Positions 59,621 through 64,000 of a stretch of DNA of 64,000 nucleotides are shown piece after piece. The position numbers and the translations under genes were made by a program. This DNA comes from an uncultured Prevotella sp. (GTDB taxonomy: Bacteria > Bacteroidota > Bacteroidia > Bacteroidales > Bacteroidaceae): contig CAMHTW010000011.1 in the NCBI GenBank assembly GCA_946188165.1, positions 19,993 to 83,992 of the forward strand, written 5' to 3'. The notes below the pieces were generated by a model. The model was not told where the DNA came from and made no database searches. It saw only the letters and a list, made by a program, of their open reading frames with translations. The number at the start of each line of letters is the position of its first letter. Position 1 is the first letter of the stretch.

Positions 59621-61393
59621 ATGAAAAAACTATTCAGAAATTACAGACTGCCAGTGCTAACAGCCCTTAGCAGCAGTCTACTGCTGTTGGGTTGCACCAA
59701 TGCAGACTACGATTTCGACAAAGTCGATTACACCTTGGGATTTGGTAGCAGTGAAATCACACTGCCCAGTAACAACTCCATCAACATTATGCTTGATGAC
59801 ATTTTGGACTTAGGGAACTCAGACATCATCAGCACGGCGTCGAACGGTGACTATGTGTTAGACAAACAACCTGAGAAAATCGATCCGATTACGGTAACAG
59901 TCGATCCGTTGGTACAGACCATCAATGAATCTGGCGAACAGTCATTCTCCATCGACATGCCGGCAGAATTACAAGCCTTGGCAGGAACGACAGTCTCTGT
60001 AAAAGACATACTCGGCCATACATTGGACGGCAATGGTAATATATCATTGATCAGTTATAGATTCGATGTCGATCCCGTTGTCAAAGAACTCAAGTATGTT
60101 GGTGTTGGCTATGACAAAGGAGTCAACCTGAAGCTTAACATGACACTGCCCACAGCTGTCAAGAAAGCCAAAGTCACCATCCAGCTGCCCCGTAACTTAG
60201 ACATGACATATACTGGCTCGATGGGTACATTCAACCAGGCAGACAATACGCTTACTTTGGATTTTGACCAAAACGGCAATGCAAGTAGCATGCAGCTGGT
60301 GTTTAATGTCAAGGGAATCTTTATCAAGGAATTCGACGAGAAGAACTATGCCACCTTCAATCCCAATAAGTGCGAAATGATTTTGTTCAGTGACATCGCC
60401 CTACAAATTGAGATTGAACAACTACTGGTACCCTCGACGCCCAACATCGAGATAAAGGGTAACCAAACGTTTGACGACATTGTTGTCACCAGTGCCCGTG
60501 GCATCTTTGACCCTGCTATTGATCTGGAAGATGTGGGTACAGTAACCATTGACGACATTCCAGATTTCTTGACAGATAAAGAAGTGGTAGCAGATATTGC
60601 CAATCCTCTGATTTGGTTAACAATTAAGACCAACTTACCACTTGGAAGTATTATTGAGGCAAGGATATCCTCTGATACATATCCGAAGGAAATCATGATT
60701 GAGGGTGACAACGCCATTGAGCTGAATCCCCAGGCTACAGGTGCAACTGAAGATGCAGAGACAAAGATTGTTATCTGCCGTCATGCCCCAGAGAACCTGA
60801 ATGGTTATAAAGCCATTGAAATTGAAGACCTCTCAAAGCTTATTGAGAAACTGCAAGATGGTATGAAACTGTCGTTCACAGCTACCAAAGCCAAGGCCAA
60901 GCAAGTGGAGGGCACCGTCGAATTGGGCAAGAATTACCATCTGAACCCCAGCTATGAATTCAATGCCAAATTGGCATTGGGCGATAATGCAGTCATTGTT
61001 TATTCAGACACGGAAAACGATTGGAACAAGGACATCGACAAACTCGAACTCTCAGACAATTCAAAGATTACGCTGACGGCTAATGTTGAGAACCAGGTTC
61101 CTGCTGATCTCGAAATAAACATAACGCCGGTGGATAAGAATGGCCAGCCATTGACAGCCCTTACTGTTACACCCATCAAGAATAAGGTTGCTGCAGGAGC
61201 CGCCATAGGTGAAATTCAATACGAGATTAGTGGTACGGGGGTAAAGCAACTCGACGGTGTTGACTATCGTTTGAAGGTTACTGCTCCATCTGATACTGCT
61301 CAGAAAGGTAAGACACTGAACAAGAACCATCAGATTCATCTGAAGGACATCAAGATACAGGTAAATGGTAAGATTGTATATGATGCGAATTAA
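59621..61393 (+). CDS. Large beta-rich lipoprotein of unknown function
   Basis: A 590-residue lipoprotein (lipobox LLLLGC, Cys25, then TNADYDFDKVD). It is built of beta-rich Ig-like segments with many TVTVDP, ITLTAN and VTIQLP strands, with no catalytic motif visible. I do not recognise a named family, but it is paired with a DUF5723 protein immediately downstream (the stop base is shared with an upstream ATG of that gene), a pairing I associate with Bacteroidales cell-surface loci. Likely outer-membrane-anchored; function unknown. Confidence 0.8.
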   Translation: MKKLFRNYRLPVLTALSSSLLLLGCTNADYDFDKVDYTLGFGSSEITLPSNNSINIMLDDILDLGNSDIISTASNGDYVLDKQPEKIDPITVTVDPLVQTINESGEQSFSIDMPAELQALAGTTVSVKDILGHTLDGNGNISLISYRFDVDPVVKELKYVGVGYDKGVNLKLNMTLPTAVKKAKVTIQLPRNLDMTYTGSMGTFNQADNTLTLDFDQNGNASSMQLVFNVKGIFIKEFDEKNYATFNPNKCEMILFSDIALQIEIEQLLVPSTPNIEIKGNQTFDDIVVTSARGIFDPAIDLEDVGTVTIDDIPDFLTDKEVVADIANPLIWLTIKTNLPLGSIIEARISSDTYPKEIMIEGDNAIELNPQATGATEDAETKIVICRHAPENLNGYKAIEIEDLSKLIEKLQDGMKLSFTATKAKAKQVEGTVELGKNYHLNPSYEFNAKLALGDNAVIVYSDTENDWNKDIDKLELSDNSKITLTANVENQVPADLEINITPVDKNGQPLTALTVTPIKNKVAAGAAIGEIQYEISGTGVKQLDGVDYRLKVTAPSDTAQKGKTLNKNHQIHLKDIKIQVNGKIVYDAN

Positions 61394-61422
61394 TGTTGAA
61401 CCCCGAAAAAAGCTATAGAAAG

Positions 61423-62817
61423 ATGAAACAAAAGAAAATAATACTTGTTGCCACCTTAATGCTTTCGGTGGTTACAGCAACAGCCCAATCGCTGAATTCG
61501 GCATACTTTACTGACGGCTACAACTTCCGTCATACGATGAACCCTGCCTACGGAAACGACCAGAGCTATGTGTCTATTCCGGCATTGGGTAACATCAATG
61601 TCCGCACACAGGGTAATTTCGGTTATGATGCTATCATCAAGAACAACCCCAATCCCTATGGCAATAAGACAATGACGACGTTCCTCAATCCCTACATCGA
61701 TGCTTCCACAGCCCTCGACGGCTTTGCCAGCGGCAACAACCGTGTCGTCGGTAGCGTTGGCATTACCATCCTTTCAGCCGGTTTCAAGGCTTGGGGTGGC
61801 TATAACACGATTGAGATTAATTCTAAGACCAGTTTCGGTGTATCGCTGCCCTACGAGTTGTTCGAGTTTGCCAAGAACACTGGCAATAAGAGCTACGATA
61901 TCGGAGACATCAACGCTGGTGCTTTGTCGTATGTTGAAGTTGCCCTCGGACACTCCCGCCAGCTGACAGACCAGTGGCGTGCAGGTGCCAAACTAAAGGT
62001 ACTGTTAGGTGTTGGTCGTGCTGACGTGAAGATGGAGAACGTCAAGGCTCAGCTGAATGATGCCAACCAGTGGCTGATATCTGCCAAGGCCCAGGCCGAT
62101 GTCTCCATGAAGGGTTTTACCTACAAGCAGAAGGATAAGGAATACAAACAGAAGCCTGGCTCTTATAAGTATGTCAACGATTTGGATGTTGACGGCGCTG
62201 GTATCGGTGGCTTTGGTTTGGGTATCGACCTTGGTGCCACCTACAAGTTGAATGATGACTGGAACTTCTCGGCAGCCCTGCTCGACCTCGGCTTCATCAG
62301 CTGGTCAAACGACATGCAGGCTCGTAACATCAACGACCAGTTCTTATTCGATGGTTTCCATGATGCAGAGGTCAGCAAGAGCAGTCCAAATTCTTTCAAG
62401 AATCAGGGACAGTCCTATTCTGACCAGATGGCAGAATTTGCCAATCTTCAGGATCAGGGCGACCAGGGTGGTCGTACGACTGGTATCGGCACCACACTCA
62501 ATGTGGGCGCAGAATACACGCTGCCTATGTACCGCCAACTGTCATTCGGATTGTTGAGCAGTACCCGTTTACAGGGCGAATACTCTTGGACTGAGGCTCG
62601 TCTGAGCGCAAACTGGGAGCCTCTCAACTGGCTTGACGGCGGTATGAGCTTAGGCGTTGGCTCATTCGGAGCCAGTGCTGGTTGGTTGATTAATATCCAC
62701 CCAAAAGGCTTCAACTTCTTCATTGGTATGGACCATATCCTGGGCAAGCAGTCTAAGGAGTTCATTCCACTCAGTTCAAAGGCCAGCGTCAATCTGGGTA
62801 TGAATATTACATGGTAA
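61423..62817 (+). CDS. DUF5723-family outer-membrane protein
   Basis: A 464-residue secreted protein of the DUF5723 family. The start MKQKKIILVATLML at 61423 gives a proper signal peptide (ending TATA before QSLNSAYF); an ATG at 61393 would add ten hydrophilic residues. The family N-terminus (SAYFTDGYNFRHTMNPAYGN) and repeated beta strands ending in ASVNLGMNITW suggest an outer-membrane barrel of the PorV/FadL-like kind. Function unproven. Encoded 30 bp after the lipoprotein stop and terminated by a hairpin. Confidence 0.85.
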   Translation: MKQKKIILVATLMLSVVTATAQSLNSAYFTDGYNFRHTMNPAYGNDQSYVSIPALGNINVRTQGNFGYDAIIKNNPNPYGNKTMTTFLNPYIDASTALDGFASGNNRVVGSVGITILSAGFKAWGGYNTIEINSKTSFGVSLPYELFEFAKNTGNKSYDIGDINAGALSYVEVALGHSRQLTDQWRAGAKLKVLLGVGRADVKMENVKAQLNDANQWLISAKAQADVSMKGFTYKQKDKEYKQKPGSYKYVNDLDVDGAGIGGFGLGIDLGATYKLNDDWNFSAALLDLGFISWSNDMQARNINDQFLFDGFHDAEVSKSSPNSFKNQGQSYSDQMAEFANLQDQGDQGGRTTGIGTTLNVGAEYTLPMYRQLSFGLLSSTRLQGEYSWTEARLSANWEPLNWLDGGMSLGVGSFGASAGWLINIHPKGFNFFIGMDHILGKQSKEFIPLSSKASVNLGMNITW

Positions 62818-62838
62818 ACAACCATCATACAAACAATA

Positions 62839-62864
62839 AGCCCCGACCTGATAAAGTCGGGGCT
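62839..62864. terminator. Bidirectional hairpin terminator
   Basis: Perfect 9-bp stem AGCCCCGAC/GTCGGGGCT with an 8-nt loop between the convergent DUF5723 and asnS genes; T-rich on both sides. Confidence 0.88.
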
Positions 62865-62885
62865 GATTGTTAATACTGTATTCAA

Positions 62886-64000
62886 TTAGAATTCTGCTGA
62901 TTTCGGTGTACGTGGGAAAGGAATCACGTCGCGGATGTTCTGCATACCTGTTACGAACAGGATGAGACGCTCGAAACCAAGACCGAAACCTGCGTGTGGG
63001 CATGAACCCCAACGGCGGGTGTCGATATACCACCAGAGGTGGGTCTGATCCATCTCACGGCGATTAATCTCAGCCATCAGTTTGTCGTAGCTCTCCTCGC
63101 GGACAGAACCACCAATAATCTCACCAATCTGCGGGAATAGCACATCGGTACCCTGCATCGTAGGTCCAGGAGCCACAGCACCCTTGTAGCCGATAGAGGC
63201 TTCTACTCCCGCAGATTCTTCTGCGGGCTCATTCTGCTTCATATAGAACGACTTGAAGGCACGCGGATAGTCAGTCATGATGACTGGCTTCTTGAAATGC
63301 TCCTCAACCAAATAGCGCTCATGCTCTGAGGCGAGGTCGTCGCCCCAATTGCAGGGGAACTCAAACTTCTTGCCATTCTTGATAGCCTCCTGCAGGATAT
63401 TGATACCCTCTGTATAAGGCAGACGTACGAAGGTCTCCTTCAGCACTCCTTCCAAACGCTCAATAAGGGTCTTGTCAATCATCTGATTGAGGAACTGCAG
63501 GTCGTCCTTACAGTTATCAAGAGCCCAACGAACGCAGTACTTGATAAAGTCCTCTTCAAGGTCCATCAGTTCTTCCTGGTCTAAGAAGGCCACCTCAGGC
63601 TCTACCATCCAGAACTCAGCCAAATGGCGTGGAGTATTTGAGTTCTCAGCACGGAACGTCGGACCGAAGGTGTAGATAGCACCTAATGCCGTAGCACCCA
63701 GCTCACCCTCCAGCTGACCAGACACTGTCAATGAAGTTTGTTCGCCAAAGAAATCGTCATCGTAGATAATCTTACCCTGCTCGTCCTTCTTCAGGTCGTA
63801 GAGGTTCTTGGTGGTCACCTGGAACATGTTTCCTGCTCCCTCACAGTCGCTGGCAGTAATCAGCGGCGTGTGGAAGTAGTAGAAGCCATGCTCATGGAAA
63901 TAGGTATGGATAGCCATTGCCATGTTATGGCGGATGCGCATCACAGCACCAAAGGTATTGGTACGCAGACGCATGTGGGCGTTCTTACGCATAGCCTCGA
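62886..64000 (-). CDS. asnS: Asparaginyl-tRNA synthetase (3' part)
   Basis: The C-terminal 371 codons of a class IIb synthetase; the frame continues past the right edge, so the N-terminal OB anticodon-binding domain is missing from the window. Visible motifs: [20 protein letters not shown] and [20 protein letters not shown] (motif 1 region), [20 protein letters not shown] (motif 2), and [20 protein letters not shown] with the [11 protein letters not shown] end (motif 3), which distinguish AsnRS from AspRS. It charges tRNA-Asn. An internal ATG at 63992 is not the real start. Confidence 0.96.
   Translation of the reverse strand, partial: EAMRKNAHMRLRTNTFGAVMRIRHNMAMAIHTYFHEHGFYYFHTPLITASDCEGAGNMFQVTTKNLYDLKKDEQGKIIYDDDFFGEQTSLTVSGQLEGELGATALGAIYTFGPTFRAENSNTPRHLAEFWMVEPEVAFLDQEELMDLEEDFIKYCVRWALDNCKDDLQFLNQMIDKTLIERLEGVLKETFVRLPYTEGINILQEAIKNGKKFEFPCNWGDDLASEHERYLVEEHFKKPVIMTDYPRAFKSFYMKQNEPAEESAGVEASIGYKGAVAPGPTMQGTDVLFPQIGEIIGGSVREESYDKLMAEINRREMDQTHLWWYIDTRRWGSCPHAGFGLGFERLILFVTGMQNIRDVIPFPRTPKSAEF

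Noticed and set aside
1..64000. Prophage, integrative element or insertion sequence
   Set aside because: No integrase, transposase, terminal inverted repeats or att-like duplications with tRNA genes were found on either strand.
1..64000. tRNA or rRNA genes
   Set aside because: No cloverleaf with a TTCGA-type arm or rRNA signature sequence was noticed in the intergenic regions.

Overview
The window looks like a chromosomal segment of a Bacteroidales bacterium, most likely a Prevotella-type gut or rumen organism. The evidence is a SusC/SusD pair, a GldH lipoprotein, DUF4290, DUF1599, DUF4876 and DUF5723 family proteins, outer-membrane lipoproteins, a type-IX-like C-terminal tail on two secreted proteins, and Bacteroidetes promoters (TTTG, 19-21 bp, TAnnTTTG) instead of -35/-10 boxes. 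No phage, insertion sequence, integrase, CRISPR array, rRNA or tRNA gene was seen.

Layout. 1-9.1 kb: truncated DUF5117/5118-type metalloprotease, a SusC-SusD-secreted protein operon, and an LRR lipoprotein followed by a 487-bp gene-free stretch holding a degenerate 11-bp repeat array. 9.1-10.5 kb: OmpP1/FadL-like porin. 10.7-17.1 kb: rod-shape and elongation operon (IMP cyclohydrolase-mreB-mreC-mreD-mrdA-rodA). 17.0-19.8 kb, leftward: holB-ricT-like-gldH. 20.0-22.0 kb: convergent receiver protein and histidine kinase. 22.0-27.9 kb, leftward: tsaB-DUF4290-murA-rimM, dxr-rseP. 28.2-34.8 kb: RND efflux pump (MFP-RND-OMF) plus an LpxA-like acyltransferase. 34.9-39.4 kb, leftward: DUF1599, a DoxX-like/triosephosphate isomerase fusion, SPOR protein, folE, small membrane protein. 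39.5-43.4 kb: cca, rpsO (leftward), typA. 43.4-49.4 kb: TonB receptor, DUF4876 lipoprotein and DUF6850-like barrel. 49.5-54.7 kb, leftward: secreted protein, asd, flavoprotein, HU-like regulator. 55.0-62.8 kb: lipoprotein, cation/proton antiporter, lolD-like ATPase, CvfB-like protein, lipoprotein plus DUF5723 protein. 62.9-64 kb: 3' part of asnS.

The most striking signal is not a gene. At least 23 short tandem-repeat tracts, with units of 7, 8 or 9 bp and a different unit at nearly every site, sit at gene junctions. They typically contain the stop codon of the upstream gene and run up to, or include, the start codon of the next one. The reverse-complement orientation of such units encodes the hydrophobic core of four signal peptides. 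A pair of inverted tracts is inserted in frame in the CCA-adding enzyme, and others occupy the -33 region of promoters. Separate larger-period arrays are a degenerate 11-bp array (14 units) behind a well-formed leftward promoter without a gene, and four 22-bp imperfect palindromes in the leader of an HU-like DNA-binding protein.

Functionally the segment is mostly core metabolism and envelope biogenesis: peptidoglycan precursor and elongation machinery, isoprenoid synthesis, outer-membrane proteins, tRNA maturation and modification. Accessory uptake modules (SusCD; TonB receptor-DUF4876-barrel) and one efflux pump are set between.
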